Shown piece after piece: positions 52,738 through 62,490 of a stretch of 64,000 nt of DNA. The DNA comes from Pseudorhodobacter sp. PARRP1 (GTDB lineage Bacteria > Pseudomonadota > Alphaproteobacteria > Rhodobacterales > Rhodobacteraceae). The notes under the pieces were generated by a model. That model ran no database searches, was not told the origin of the DNA, and saw only the letters and a program-made list of their open reading frames with translations. The stretch's first letter is position 1, and every line of letters starts with the position of its first letter. Both the position numbers and the translations under genes were made by a program. The stretch is taken from NCBI GenBank assembly GCA_002256245.1, contig NKIU01000001.1, positions 982,232 through 1,046,231 on the forward strand, in the 5' to 3' direction.

Positions 52738-55700
52738 TTATTCTGCCGGGACTTTCTGCACTTCGTCAGACAAGGGATGCGACAGGTGCGGCAACATCTC
52801 TTTCGGGCAGATTTGCAGGAAGTTGGCGCGTTCGGATGCCCAATCGGCAAGGATGCGGGCAGCAATGCGCGAACCGGTTTCCGCCGCGTGGCGCTGGATC
52901 AGGCCGCGCAGTTGCAACTCCCAATGCGGGTGGGCGACGGCGCAGGTGAGCACGGTTTCGTCGTTGACGAAATCCTCGGCCGTGGCGTTGGGGTCATAGA
53001 CATAGGCCATCCCCCCCGTCATCCCCGCACCAAAGTTCGCGCCGATGCGGCCCAGGATCACGGCGGTGCCGCCGGTCATGTATTCGCAGCCGTTGGAGCC
53101 GCAGCCTTCGACGACAACGGATGCGCCGGAGTTGCGCACCGCAAAACGTTCCCCTGCGCGACCCGAGGCGAACAGGAAGCCTGCGGTTGCCCCGTAAAGC
53201 ACGGTGTTGCCGATGATGGTGTTATCCTCGGCCTTCAACGGGGACGACATTTGCGGGCGCACCACGATGGTTGCACCGGACAGGCCCTTGCCGACGTAAT
53301 CGTTGGCGTCGCCTTGGACTTCCAGCTTCAGGCCGTTGACCGCGAAGGCACCCAAGGATTGACCGCAAGAGCCGTGCAGTTTCACCGTCAGATGATCGGG
53401 TTGCAGCGTGTTGCGCATGCCGAATTTCTTGACGATATGGCTGGAAGCCCGCGTGCCGATGGTGCGCAGGGTGTTGCGGACAGCATAGGACAACTGCATC
53501 TTCTCGCCGTCCTCAAAGAACCGCGCGCCGTCTTTGACGATTTCGGCGTCCAGCGTATCGGGGACGTGGTTGCGGGGTTTCGAGCGGTCGTAGGTGATCT
53601 TCTGCGCGCCATCGACGGTGATCAACAGCGGGTTCAGGTCGAGATCGTCGAGATGGGCGGAACCGCGCGAAACCTGCGACAGAAGGTCAGCGCGGCCGAT
53701 GATTTCATCCATGCTGCGCGCGCCGATTTGCGCGAGGATTTCCCGCACTTCCTGCGCGTAGAAGGTGATCAGGTTGACGACCTTGTCCGCCGTGCCGGTG
53801 AATTTGGCGCGCAAAGCGGTGTCTTGGGTGCAGACGCCGACCGGGCAGGTGTTGGATTGGCACTGACGCACCATGATGCAGCCCATGGCGATCAGGGCGG
53901 CGGTGCCGATGCCGTATTCCTCGGCCCCAAGCATGGCGGCCATCACCACATCGCGGCCCGTGCGCAGGCCGCCGTCGGTGCGGAGCGTCACGCGTTCGCG
54001 CAGGTTGTTCATCGACAACACCTGATGCGCTTCGGTCAGACCCATTTCCCACGGCAGGCCTGCGTATTTGATCGAGGTGCCGGGGGATGCCCCGGTGCCG
54101 CCATTGTGGCCCGAGATCAGGATGATGTCGGCTTTCGCCTTGGCGACGCCTGCGGCGATGGTGCCGACGCCGCTTGCCGATACCAGTTTCACCGTGACTT
54201 TGGCGCGCGGGTTGATCTGTTTCAGATCGTAGATCAGTTGCGCGAGGTCTTCGATGGAATAGATGTCGTGGTGCGGCGGTGGGCTGATCAGCGTCACGCC
54301 CTTGGTGGAATGGCGCAGGCGGGCGATCAGCTCGGTCACTTTCATGCCGGGCAGTTGGCCGCCTTCGCCGGGTTTCGCACCTTGGGCGACTTTGATTTCA
54401 AGCTCTTCGCAGGCGTTCAGGTATTCGGCGGTGACGCCGAAGCGGCCCGATGCCACCTGTTTGATCTTGGCGGACGGGTTGTCGCCATTGGCTTCCGGCA
54501 GGAAGTGGGCGGGGTCTTCACCGCCCTCGCCCGAATCCGATTTCGCGCCAATGCGGTTCATCGCGACGTTCAGGGTCTTGTGAGCCTCTGGCCCCAAGGC
54601 CCCCAGCGACATGCCCGGCGTGACAAAGCGTTTGCGGATTGAGGTGATGCTCTCCACCTCCTCAATCGGAACCGGTTTGCCGAGGGTTTTGATATCCAGC
54701 AGATCGCGGATGTGGATTGGCGGGTTTGACCGCATTGCGGCGGAGTATTGCTTCCACAGATCAAAGCTGGCGCGGTCGCAGGCGGCTTGCAGCATGTGCA
54801 TGGTCTGCGCTTCCCAAGCGTGCTTTTCGCCCGAACGCCGCGCTTTGTAGAAGCCGCCGATGGGCAACACGTCTGCGCCACCGAGCCAGCCTTTGGCGTG
54901 GACTTCCTCGACCTTCATTTGCAAGCCTTGCAGACCGATGCCGGAGATACGGCTTTGCATACCGGGGAAATACTCGGCCACCATGGCGCGGGACAGACCC
55001 ACGGCTTCAAAGTTCAGACCGCCGCGATAAGACGAGATTACCGAAATGCCCATTTTGGACATGATTTTCAGCAGGCCCGCATCGACGGCATTGCCATAGC
55101 GGCGCATCGCATCGACGAGGCTGCCTTCGATCAGACCGCGACGGATGCGGTCTGCGATGGAGTCTTGCGCGAGGTAAGCGTTAACGGTGGTGGCACCCGA
55201 GCCGATCAGCACGGCGAAATAGTGGGGGTCGATACATTCCGCGCTGCGGACGTTGACCGAGCAGAAGGTGCGCAGGCCCTTGCGGGTCAGCCAGCTATGC
55301 ACCGCCGAGGTCGCAAGGATCATCGGCATCGCAACCTTTTCGGGGCTTTGGTGCTGATCAGTCATCACCAACTGGCCCGCACCCGAGCGCACGGCGTCTT
55401 CAGCCTCGGCCCGGATACGCTCCAGCCCTTGACGCAGGGCGTCTGGGCCCGCGTTGGCGGGGAAGGTGCAGTCGATGAAGGCGACCTGATCGCCGAAGCG
55501 TTTCACCAGCACGTCAAATTCGGCATTGGCCAGGAAGGGGCTTTCCAGAACCAGAATTTCCGACTGGGCGTTGGTTTCATCCAGCACGTTGCGCAGGTTG
55601 CCGAAGCGGGTTTTCAGCGACATCACCCGGCCTTCGCGAAGCGAGTCGATCGGCGGGTTGGTGACTTGGCTGAAGTTCTGCCGGAAGAAGTGGCTGAGGG

Positions 55701-57276
55701 GACGGTAAACCGACGACAGCACGGCGGCAGGGGTATCATCGCCCATCGAGGCGATCATTTCCTTGCCGTCTTCGGCCATCGGGGCGAGGACTTGTTCGAG
55801 TTCTTCGACCGTGAAACCGGCGGCGATCTGACGTTTGCGCAGATCGGGGCCTTCAAACATCGCCACTTCCGGCACGTCGCGCAGCAGGGTGTTCAGATCG
55901 ACGATCTTCTGCACCCAATCGGCGTAGGGCTGGGCAGCGGCGAGTTTATCTTTGAGTGCGACGTCGTGGTAAAGTTTGCCCTCGGCCATATCCACGGCGA
56001 TCATCTGGCCCGGCCCAAGCGCGCCCTTTTCGCGGATGGTTGCTTCATCGACCGGAACCATGCCAGCCTCGGACCCCGCGATCAGCAGGCCATCGCCGGT
56101 GACAACATAGCGCATCGGGCGCAGGCCGTTGCGGTCAAGCCCGCCGCAGACCCAGCGGCCATCTGTCATCGCAAGGGCGGCGGGGCCATCCCACGGTTCG
56201 ATCACCGAATTGCAGTAGGCATACATATCGGCCCAAGCGGGTTTCATGTCGGTGGTGGCTTTCGACCACGCTTCGGGCACCAGCATCGTCTTGGCAAGGG
56301 GGGCATTGCGGCCCGAACGCACGAGGGCTTCGAACACCGCATCCAGCGCGCCAGAGTCGGAAGTGCCTGCCGGGATGATCGGCTTGATGTCTTCGGCGGC
56401 GTCGCCGAAGTTGTTGGACGCCATCCGAATCTCGTGGGATTTCATCCAGTTGACGTTGCCTTTCAGCGTGTTGATCTCACCATTGTGGGCCAACATGCGG
56501 AAGGGCTGCGCCAGCCACCACTGCGGGAAGGTGTTGGTGGAATAGCGCTGGTGGTAGATCGCGAAGGCAGACTCGAAGCGTTCGTCTTGCAGATCGGGGT
56601 AGAAGGTGGCGACCTGTTCGGCCAGCATCATGCCTTTGTAAATGATGCTGCGGCACGACAGGCTGCACAGATACATGCCTTGGATTTGGGACGCGAGGGC
56701 GGCTTTTTCGATGCGGCGGCGGATGATATACAGCTCACGCTCGAACTGCTCTTCGTCGATGCCCTTGTCGTTGCGGATCAGGATCTGTTCGATCTCGGGC
56801 CGGGTGGCGTTGGCTTTGTCGCCCAAGACGCTGGTATCGACGGGGACGTGACGCCAGCCGTAGATGTAATGGCCCATGCGCAGCACTTCGGCCTCGACAA
56901 TCGTGCGGCAGCGTTCTTGCGCGCCGAAATCCGTGCGCGGCAGGAAAACCTGGCCGACGGCGATCAGCTTGTGGATGTCAGGCTCGTGCCCGGTGCGGCG
57001 GACCTGGTCGTAGAAGAATTTGACCGGGATCTGCACATGGATGCCCGCGCCGTCGCCGGTTTTACCGTCAGCATCGACAGCCCCGCGGTGCCAGATGGCT
57101 TTCAACGCGTTGATGCCGTTTTCCACCACTTTGCGGGAAGGCTTGCCGGACACCGCGACCACCAGACCCACACCGCAGGACGAATGTTCGTCTTCGGATT
57201 TATACAGGCTGTTGGCGTCCATATATGCGCGTTTGGCTTCTTCGGCGCGCACCCAGTCTTCGTTGTAGATCGTCAT
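52738..57276 (-). CDS. gltB: Glutamate synthase (NADPH) large chain
   Basis: A 1512-residue alpha subunit that transfers the amide of glutamine to 2-oxoglutarate. After a short propeptide the N-terminal nucleophile is Cys34 (EHSSCGVGLVVAV). The class II amidotransferase domain, central domain, FMN-binding synthase domain (residues ~870-1200, with SGHNGGTGASPGTSIKYAG) and [3Fe-4S] ligands (CQSNTCPVGVCTQD) follow. The C-terminal beta-helix (GSCGQSLGAFAVNG) closes it. It is the last gene in the run from gltD. Length matches the family. Confidence 0.98.
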   Translation of the reverse strand: MTIYNEDWVRAEEAKRAYMDANSLYKSEDEHSSCGVGLVVAVSGKPSRKVVENGINALKAIWHRGAVDADGKTGDGAGIHVQIPVKFFYDQVRRTGHEPDIHKLIAVGQVFLPRTDFGAQERCRTIVEAEVLRMGHYIYGWRHVPVDTSVLGDKANATRPEIEQILIRNDKGIDEEQFERELYIIRRRIEKAALASQIQGMYLCSLSCRSIIYKGMMLAEQVATFYPDLQDERFESAFAIYHQRYSTNTFPQWWLAQPFRMLAHNGEINTLKGNVNWMKSHEIRMASNNFGDAAEDIKPIIPAGTSDSGALDAVFEALVRSGRNAPLAKTMLVPEAWSKATTDMKPAWADMYAYCNSVIEPWDGPAALAMTDGRWVCGGLDRNGLRPMRYVVTGDGLLIAGSEAGMVPVDEATIREKGALGPGQMIAVDMAEGKLYHDVALKDKLAAAQPYADWVQKIVDLNTLLRDVPEVAMFEGPDLRKRQIAAGFTVEELEQVLAPMAEDGKEMIASMGDDTPAAVLSSVYRPLSHFFRQNFSQVTNPPIDSLREGRVMSLKTRFGNLRNVLDETNAQSEILVLESPFLANAEFDVLVKRFGDQVAFIDCTFPANAGPDALRQGLERIRAEAEDAVRSGAGQLVMTDQHQSPEKVAMPMILATSAVHSWLTRKGLRTFCSVNVRSAECIDPHYFAVLIGSGATTVNAYLAQDSIADRIRRGLIEGSLVDAMRRYGNAVDAGLLKIMSKMGISVISSYRGGLNFEAVGLSRAMVAEYFPGMQSRISGIGLQGLQMKVEEVHAKGWLGGADVLPIGGFYKARRSGEKHAWEAQTMHMLQAACDRASFDLWKQYSAAMRSNPPIHIRDLLDIKTLGKPVPIEEVESITSIRKRFVTPGMSLGALGPEAHKTLNVAMNRIGAKSDSGEGGEDPAHFLPEANGDNPSAKIKQVASGRFGVTAEYLNACEELEIKVAQGAKPGEGGQLPGMKVTELIARLRHSTKGVTLISPPPHHDIYSIEDLAQLIYDLKQINPRAKVTVKLVSASGVGTIAAGVAKAKADIILISGHNGGTGASPGTSIKYAGLPWEMGLTEAHQVLSMNNLRERVTLRTDGGLRTGRDVVMAAMLGAEEYGIGTAALIAMGCIMVRQCQSNTCPVGVCTQDTALRAKFTGTADKVVNLITFYAQEVREILAQIGARSMDEIIGRADLLSQVSRGSAHLDDLDLNPLLITVDGAQKITYDRSKPRNHVPDTLDAEIVKDGARFFEDGEKMQLSYAVRNTLRTIGTRASSHIVKKFGMRNTLQPDHLTVKLHGSCGQSLGAFAVNGLKLEVQGDANDYVGKGLSGATIVVRPQMSSPLKAEDNTIIGNTVLYGATAGFLFASGRAGERFAVRNSGASVVVEGCGSNGCEYMTGGTAVILGRIGANFGAGMTGGMAYVYDPNATAEDFVNDETVLTCAVAHPHWELQLRGLIQRHAAETGSRIAARILADWASERANFLQICPKEMLPHLSHPLSDEVQKVPAE

Positions 57277-57279
57277 GGC

Positions 57280-58014
57280 TTACTCCTTGGGGCTGGCGAG
57301 AAGGGGGCGGTTGGCCGAGGCGTGCCACAACCGATCAAGCGGGGTGGCTTGCGACATCACGGCGTCACATTCAAAGATCGGTTGGGTGGCGGCGAAGCCT
57401 TTTTCGCCGGGCATGTAGAATTGCACCGGGCTGCCTTCCAGCGGCAGCCATTGCGTGCCATCCCACCATTCGGACTGGCCGGAAAAGAAGTTCCGCCACT
57501 CGGCGCTGACGTATTCATGGCCGTGCGACTTGCGCAACTCATTCCCCGCGTCATCCGTCTCGGCATATTCGTATTCGGTTTGCTGAAGCGTAACGCCGTC
57601 GATGGTCACGGTTTTGCCGGTCAACTTGTCGTAGCCTTTGACGTTGGTGTGCTCGCCATTGTCTTTGGTCAGGCCGAAGTCGAAATCATCGCGGCCCGTC
57701 GCCAGCAGGCTGGAGAAATTGGCAGGGTCCGCCGGGTTCGGATCAAGGGTTTGCTTGATGGTGGGGTTCAGATCATAGCTTTCGATCCACTGGGTCTCGC
57801 GATCAATTTTCGAGAGGTAGAACATACCTTCCTGATCGAAATCCGCGCGCCATTTGTCGCCGGGGTTGTCTTTCTCGCAGGTGTAGTAGTTCGCCACGTA
57901 GCAGCCGCGCGACTGCACGGTGAGGGTGGTGGTGCAGCCTTCGGGCGGCGTGAAGCTGCCCGCCAGGGCGGGGGAGGCGAGGAAAAGCAGGGGCAGAAGG
58001 GCGCGGGATATCAT
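57280..58014 (-). CDS. Exported protein of unknown function inside the glt operon (1)
   Basis: A 244-residue protein with signal peptide (ISRALLPLLFLASPALA). The mature part begins with Cys-rich GCTTTLTVQSRGCYVANYYTC; a later Cys lies in FECDAVM. The short blocks TTLTVQSRGC and QWIESYDL and the closing GEKGFAATQPIFECD recur, in weaker form, in the neighbour upstream, so the two are paralogs. It is four bases from gltB and overlaps the neighbour by four bases. No family known. Probably periplasmic, disulfide-bonded. Confidence 0.78.
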   Translation of the reverse strand: MISRALLPLLFLASPALAGSFTPPEGCTTTLTVQSRGCYVANYYTCEKDNPGDKWRADFDQEGMFYLSKIDRETQWIESYDLNPTIKQTLDPNPADPANFSSLLATGRDDFDFGLTKDNGEHTNVKGYDKLTGKTVTIDGVTLQQTEYEYAETDDAGNELRKSHGHEYVSAEWRNFFSGQSEWWDGTQWLPLEGSPVQFYMPGEKGFAATQPIFECDAVMSQATPLDRLWHASANRPLLASPKE

Positions 58015-58730
58015 GCTTTATCGGCCTTTTTGTCCAGATGGTTATACGAGAGGTTGCCGCAGTCGTAGGTGGGGTGCGGTTGGTCAAAGCCGGGTTCGCC
58101 GGGGAGGATGATCGCGGCGGGGGAGTGGGGCATTTTGGCGTCTGATGGAGGCCATTCCATTTGGCGCTCACCCGTGAACATAACACCCGTGGGTTGATCG
58201 AAGTAAACCATTCCAACCCCATTCACCTCGGGCACTGGCGGCGGATATTGTACAGTAATTGTCGTTGAGAACCGATGCAGGCTTCGACCGCTGATCTCCA
58301 AATCCGGCTCGGATTTCAGTAGGGTAGCTTCGGATATCGGCTTCTTGAGTCCCATGACTATCAGTGTACCGAACTCCAGAGACCCCCCCCCGCCAGTGGC
58401 AATAATATCCAAAGGAGAATCCGCGTAGCTTTTGGTTTGATCAATAACTATTCCACCTCGACCGTCGGCAGTCTGGACTTCTAGCTGGCGGTAGTTAGAA
58501 TCTGAGTGAGATACACCCGAAAGGCCGTCGCTGTCGAAAAATTCAGAACGCCAGTATGCAGAGTCGCCTGTGCCACAGCTGAGTTGGGTTTCCACTTCGC
58601 AGCCATGCTTTTGAACTGTCAGGACTGCGCTGCATTCTGAGGGGCGGCTGAGTATCGACCCTTCAGCCATAGCTGCGCCCGGCGTTATGAGCGCTATGCA
58701 GGTCAGAGCGTGGCGAAGCCGGCGGCGCAT
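58011..58730 (-). CDS. Exported protein of unknown function inside the glt operon (2)
   Basis: A 239-residue protein with signal peptide (RHALTCIALITPGAAMAEG). Its start SECSAVLTVQKHGCEVETQLSC copies the Cys pattern of its neighbour (short shared part LTVQ..GC.V), and the end GEPGFDQPHPTYDCG matches GEKGFAATQPIFECD. It contains a run of nine Gs on the coding strand (58391-58383) encoding GGG, within a more AT-rich stretch than its surroundings. Translation of the next gene overlaps by four bases (ATGA). Function unknown. Confidence 0.75.
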   Translation of the reverse strand: MRRRLRHALTCIALITPGAAMAEGSILSRPSECSAVLTVQKHGCEVETQLSCGTGDSAYWRSEFFDSDGLSGVSHSDSNYRQLEVQTADGRGGIVIDQTKSYADSPLDIIATGGGGSLEFGTLIVMGLKKPISEATLLKSEPDLEISGRSLHRFSTTITVQYPPPVPEVNGVGMVYFDQPTGVMFTGERQMEWPPSDAKMPHSPAAIILPGEPGFDQPHPTYDCGNLSYNHLDKKADKA

Positions 58731-58744
58731 GGGTGGTCCTTTGC

Positions 58745-60181
58745 TTACTCTGCCGCAACGCTGGCGGGTTGCGCCAGATATGCCAGGATGGAGTCGGCGG
58801 CTTCGCGGCCGTCGCGGATGGCCCAGACGACGAGAGATGCGCCGCGCACGATGTCGCCTGCGGCGTAAACGCCGGGCAGGTTGGTGGCGTGGCTGCGGAA
58901 ATCGGCCTTGATGGTGCCCCAGCGGGTGACGGCGAGGTCAGGAACGCCCCAGAGGGTTTGGATCGCTTCAGGCTCGAACCCCAGCGCTTGCACGACGAGG
59001 TCGGCGGGCTCGATATAGTCGGCACCTTCGATCAGTTCGGGGGTTTGGCGGCCAGAGGAATCGGGTGCGCCGAGGCGCATTTTTTGCACCATGACGCCAT
59101 CAACGGTGGTGCCGCCAGTGAAGCCTTTCGGGGCGGAGAGCCAGACGAATTCGACGCCTTCTTCCTCGGCGTTTTGGGTCTCGCGCTGGCTGCCCGGCAT
59201 GTTGGCTTTGTCGCGGCGGTAGAGGCATTTCACGCTCGTCGCCCCTTGGCGGATGGCGGTGCGGACGCAATCCATCGCGGTATCGCCGCCGCCGATGACG
59301 ACGACGCGCTTGCCTTCTGCGTTGAGTTCGCCCGAGTCAAATTCGGGCACATCGTCGCCGAAGCTTTTGCGGTTGGAGGCGGTGAGGTAATCGAGCGCGC
59401 GGACGACGCCTTTGGCACCGACGCCGGGGGCTTCGATGTCGCGGGCTTTGTAAACTCCGGTTGCGATCAGAATGGCGTCGTGTTGGCCGCGGATGGCGTC
59501 GAAGGACAGGTCTTCGCCGACTTTGCAGTTCAGAACGAAAGTAACGCCTGCGATTTCAAGCTGTTCGATGCGCTGCATGACCACGGGCTTTTCCAGTTTG
59601 AAACCGGGGATGCCGTAGGTGAGCAACCCACCTGCGCGGTCGTAGCGGTCATAGACGGTGACTTGCACCCCGGCGCGGCGCAACACGTCAGCGGCGGCGA
59701 GGCCACCGGGGCCAGCGCCGATGATGCCGACGGATTCGGGGCGCTGGGTGCGGGCGGTGATCGGTTTGACCCAGCCCATTTCCCACGCTTTATCGGTGAG
59801 GTATTTTTCGACCGAGCCGATGGTGACGGTGCCGTGGCCGGATTGTTCAATGACGCAGTTGCCTTCGCAGAGGCGGTCTTGCGGGCAGATGCGGCCGCAG
59901 ATTTCCGGGAAGGTGTTGGTGGCTTGGGACAGCTCGTAGGCTTCTTCCAAGCGGCCCTCGGCGGTCAGGCGCAGCCAGTCGGGGATGTTGTTGTGCAGTG
60001 GGCAATGCGACTGGCAGTAGGGCACGCCGCATTGGCTGCACCGCGAGGCCTGCTCGGCGGCTTTTTCCACCGCGAACTGGCGGTAGATTTCATCGAAATC
60101 ATGGCTGCGGGTGTCGGCATCGCGCTTGGTGGGCATCTCTTTGCCCAACGTCACGAATTTCAGCATTTTCTGCCCGGCCAT
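58745..60181 (-). CDS. gltD: Glutamate synthase (NADPH) small chain
   Basis: A 478-residue beta subunit that passes electrons from NADPH via FAD and [4Fe-4S] clusters to GltB. N-terminal cluster ligands are in RCSQCGVPYCQSHCPLHN, then FPEICGRICPQDRLCEGNCV. FAD binding is in VGIIGAGPGGLAAADVLRRA and NADPH binding in VVVIGGGDTAMDCVRTA. It is first in the operon gltD-two exported genes-gltB. About 200 bases of AT-rich DNA precede it and should hold the promoter; I saw no clear sigma-54 box. Confidence 0.97.
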   Translation of the reverse strand: MAGQKMLKFVTLGKEMPTKRDADTRSHDFDEIYRQFAVEKAAEQASRCSQCGVPYCQSHCPLHNNIPDWLRLTAEGRLEEAYELSQATNTFPEICGRICPQDRLCEGNCVIEQSGHGTVTIGSVEKYLTDKAWEMGWVKPITARTQRPESVGIIGAGPGGLAAADVLRRAGVQVTVYDRYDRAGGLLTYGIPGFKLEKPVVMQRIEQLEIAGVTFVLNCKVGEDLSFDAIRGQHDAILIATGVYKARDIEAPGVGAKGVVRALDYLTASNRKSFGDDVPEFDSGELNAEGKRVVVIGGGDTAMDCVRTAIRQGATSVKCLYRRDKANMPGSQRETQNAEEEGVEFVWLSAPKGFTGGTTVDGVMVQKMRLGAPDSSGRQTPELIEGADYIEPADLVVQALGFEPEAIQTLWGVPDLAVTRWGTIKADFRSHATNLPGVYAAGDIVRGASLVVWAIRDGREAADSILAYLAQPASVAAE

Positions 60182-60388
60182 GATCTGCCCCTTAGGTGGA
60201 ATTGCATTGTCGCGCGTTGATACTTTGGAACGGAATCAAATAAAAGTCAGCATGAGTGACCTATCTTTCAGTTTTTGCAGGGTTAGGTCAACAATTCTGA
60301 CGGATTGGCGAAAATATAGGACAGTAGGTGTTACCTATGTCGCGAAAACAGCCGTTTTTCTGCTCAATCTTATGGCGATTCGGGGATG

Positions 60389-61183
60389 TCAGGTCAGGAT
60401 GCCAGCGGCGGTAAGGGCCAGCAGCAGGCCGCCAAAGGCGATGCGGTAGATCGCGAAGGGGGTGAATCGGTGGCTGCGGATATAGGTCAGCAGCCATTTC
60501 ACCGCAACAAAGGCGGTGAGGGTGGACACCACGAAGGCGATGCCAAGCGACAGCCAATCGCCCTCGGTGCCGCCGTGGTTGATCTGTTTTACCAACTCAT
60601 AGCCGCTGGCGGCATACATTGTCGGGATGCCGACGAGGAACGCAAATTCGGTGGCGGCGGCGCGGTTCGATGTGCCCAAAAGCATGGCCACGAAGATCGT
60701 CGCGGCAGAGCGCGAGGTGCCGGGGAATACTCCGGCAACCACTTGGGCCAGACCGACGGCGATGGCGACGCGCAGGGTGATGCGGCTGCTGTCGGGAAGT
60801 TTGGCGGCGAAATGCTCGGCCACCAGCATCCAGACGCCGCCGATCACGAGGGCCCAGGCGATGGGCTGGATGGTGTCGGGTAACTGGAACCCCAGTTTCT
60901 TGACGATCAGGCCAAGCACGGCGGTGATCAGGAAGGCCAGCGTCAGTTTGATCAGGTAATCGCGGTTTTCCGGCACGCGGACGTTCAGCAGCAGATCCAT
61001 GATGCGACGCCAATAGATCAGCGTCACCGCCAGAATCGCCCCGGCCTGAATGACGATGTTATAGGTATCAGACCGCGCGCCCAGCCAGTGCTCGGCCAGC
61101 AAAAGATGGCCGGTGCTGGAGATCGGCAGAAATTCGGTGATGCCCTCGATCACGCCAAGGAGAACGTCGCTTAGATAACTCAC
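60389..61183 (-). CDS. uppP: Undecaprenyl-diphosphate phosphatase
   Basis: A 264-residue membrane protein recycling undecaprenyl pyrophosphate for cell-wall synthesis; high levels give bacitracin resistance. Signatures are EGITEFLPISSTGHLLLAEH (catalytic Glu and Ser region) near the N-terminus and FPGTSRSAATIFVAM in the middle. About eight helices follow the family plan. Start MSYLSDVLLG. It lies 22 bases downstream of the NDUFA9-like gene on the same strand, so the two may be one operon. Confidence 0.96.
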   Translation of the reverse strand: MSYLSDVLLGVIEGITEFLPISSTGHLLLAEHWLGARSDTYNIVIQAGAILAVTLIYWRRIMDLLLNVRVPENRDYLIKLTLAFLITAVLGLIVKKLGFQLPDTIQPIAWALVIGGVWMLVAEHFAAKLPDSSRITLRVAIAVGLAQVVAGVFPGTSRSAATIFVAMLLGTSNRAAATEFAFLVGIPTMYAASGYELVKQINHGGTEGDWLSLGIAFVVSTLTAFVAVKWLLTYIRSHRFTPFAIYRIAFGGLLLALTAAGILT

Positions 61184-61204
61184 GTCGCACCCGCTTTTAA
61201 GGCA

Positions 61205-62188
61205 TCAAACCTTCTTGAGGTTCTTGGCCGATTCCTTGATCGCCGCGTATTGGCCCGAGGGGCGGTAGCGCCACAGATATTCCGGGATCACCGAAGCGTA
61301 ATCGGTGGCGGTTATGCCCAGATCGGCCAGGGTTTTCGCACCGGGTGCGACCACGTTGTCGCTGCGCAGGGATGCCACCTGATCACGGGTGATCATGCCG
61401 TTCTTGAAGATGCCGCCGGTCGCGAAGGCTGCAAAATCTAGCAGGGTGGCGGGGATCAGCGCGATGGGGAACGGCAGGTTCAGCACCAGACGGCGACGGC
61501 GGATCACGGCCAGCATCTTGGTGATGATGGTGCGGAAGGTTTCGGCATCGGGGCCGCCGAGTTCATAGGTGCCGGTCGCCTCACCCAAGATGCCTTTAAC
61601 GGCGGCTTGAGCGACATCATCGACATAGACCGGCTGGAATTTGGTTTGCGCGCCGACCAGCGGCAAGATCGGCCCCAAGCGGGCCATCGCGCCAAAGCGG
61701 TTGAAAAAGCCGTCTTCATTGCCGAAAATCACCGAAGGCCGCAGGATCATCGCGGTGGGGTAGGCTGCAAGAATGGCGGCTTCGCCCTCGCCCTTGGATT
61801 GGGCATAAAGGCTGGCACCGTTCACATCGGCCCCGATGGCCGAGATGTGCACCAGCGCGGCCACGCCCTGCCCGGCTACCAGACGCGCGATGCGGCCCGC
61901 ACCTTCCGCCTGCACGGCGCTGAAGTTGTTCTTGCCGCCGCGATCGAAGGTGCCAACGCAGTTCACCACCGCATCTGCGCCAGACATCGCCGCCAGCACC
62001 GAGGCATCGTCGCGGATGTTGCAGAACACAGGCTCTACCTGACCGGGGGTGCCGTAGGGCTTGACGAACAACGCCTCGTTCGGGCGGCGGCAGGCAACGC
62101 GGACACGCCAGCCCTGCTTTGCCATCCGGCGCGCAATGTAGCGGCCAACGAAACCCGATCCGCCGTAGATCGTGACAAGCTTGCTCAT
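61205..62188 (-). CDS. Complex I NDUFA9-family NAD(P)-binding protein
   Basis: A 327-residue atypical short-chain dehydrogenase. The Rossmann start is VTIYGGSGFVGRYIARRMAK. The catalytic Tyr-Lys motif is weak (LYAQSKGEGEAAIL), as in the NDUFA9 group of complex I-associated proteins and related chaperone-like members. The C-terminus is hydrophobic in part (FPIALIPATLLDFAAFATGG). In alphaproteobacteria this gene is often away from nuo genes. It may support complex I assembly or have another redox role. The start has GGGGTTACGC upstream, with no strong ribosome site. Confidence 0.85.
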   Translation of the reverse strand: MSKLVTIYGGSGFVGRYIARRMAKQGWRVRVACRRPNEALFVKPYGTPGQVEPVFCNIRDDASVLAAMSGADAVVNCVGTFDRGGKNNFSAVQAEGAGRIARLVAGQGVAALVHISAIGADVNGASLYAQSKGEGEAAILAAYPTAMILRPSVIFGNEDGFFNRFGAMARLGPILPLVGAQTKFQPVYVDDVAQAAVKGILGEATGTYELGGPDAETFRTIITKMLAVIRRRRLVLNLPFPIALIPATLLDFAAFATGGIFKNGMITRDQVASLRSDNVVAPGAKTLADLGITATDYASVIPEYLWRYRPSGQYAAIKESAKNLKKV

Positions 62189-62319
62189 GCGTAACCCCTT
62201 TGGCCGCCAATGTGGTTGCAGCCTGAATAATCTGACAGCGCCACAGCGGCAAGCCTATTCACCGCGACAGATTTTCCCGATTTTTCGTCCTCGCCCCCGA
62301 TATTTTCGTTTTGCCCCCG

Positions 62320-62348
62320 TTGACTCCCCCGGTGGGCTTGGCTACATC
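62320..62348 (+). promoter_or_regulatory. Sigma-70 promoter of tRNA-Leu
   Basis: TTGACT (62320-62325), a 17-base spacer and TACATC (62343-62348) end 15 bases before the tRNA 5' end. Spacing and distance are right for a tRNA promoter. Confidence 0.75.
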
Positions 62349-62363
62349 GCCCCCACGACACTT

Positions 62364-62448
62364 GCCCTGGTGGCGGAATTGGTAGACGCGCTGGTTTCAG
62401 GTACCAGTGTTGCAAGACGTGGAGGTTCGAGTCCTCTCCTGGGCACCA
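62364..62448 (+). tRNA. tRNA-Leu (CAG)
   Basis: A class II tRNA of 85 bases with encoded CCA. The acceptor stem begins GCCCTGG with partner CCTGGGC (one T-T mismatch). The anticodon arm is CTGGT-TTCAGGT-ACCAG, anticodon CAG. A long variable arm (TGTTGCAAGACG) and T arm GGTTCGAGTCC follow. A promoter and terminator flank it. Confidence 0.95.
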
Positions 62449-62460
62449 AATGTCTTCAAA

Positions 62461-62490
62461 AAACCCCGCAACATCAACGTGTTGCGGGGT
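62461..62490 (+). terminator. Rho-independent terminator after tRNA-Leu
   Basis: AACCCCGCAACA pairs with TGTTGCGGGGTT around TCAACG, followed by TCTTGTTTTT. Confidence 0.92.

Noticed and set aside
54748-58068. Very long open frame (over 1100 codons) on the plus strand.
   Set aside because: It lies antisense to gltB and the adjacent exported gene, which have clear domains. Long antisense frames are common in GC-rich DNA. Its protein has no recognisable motif.
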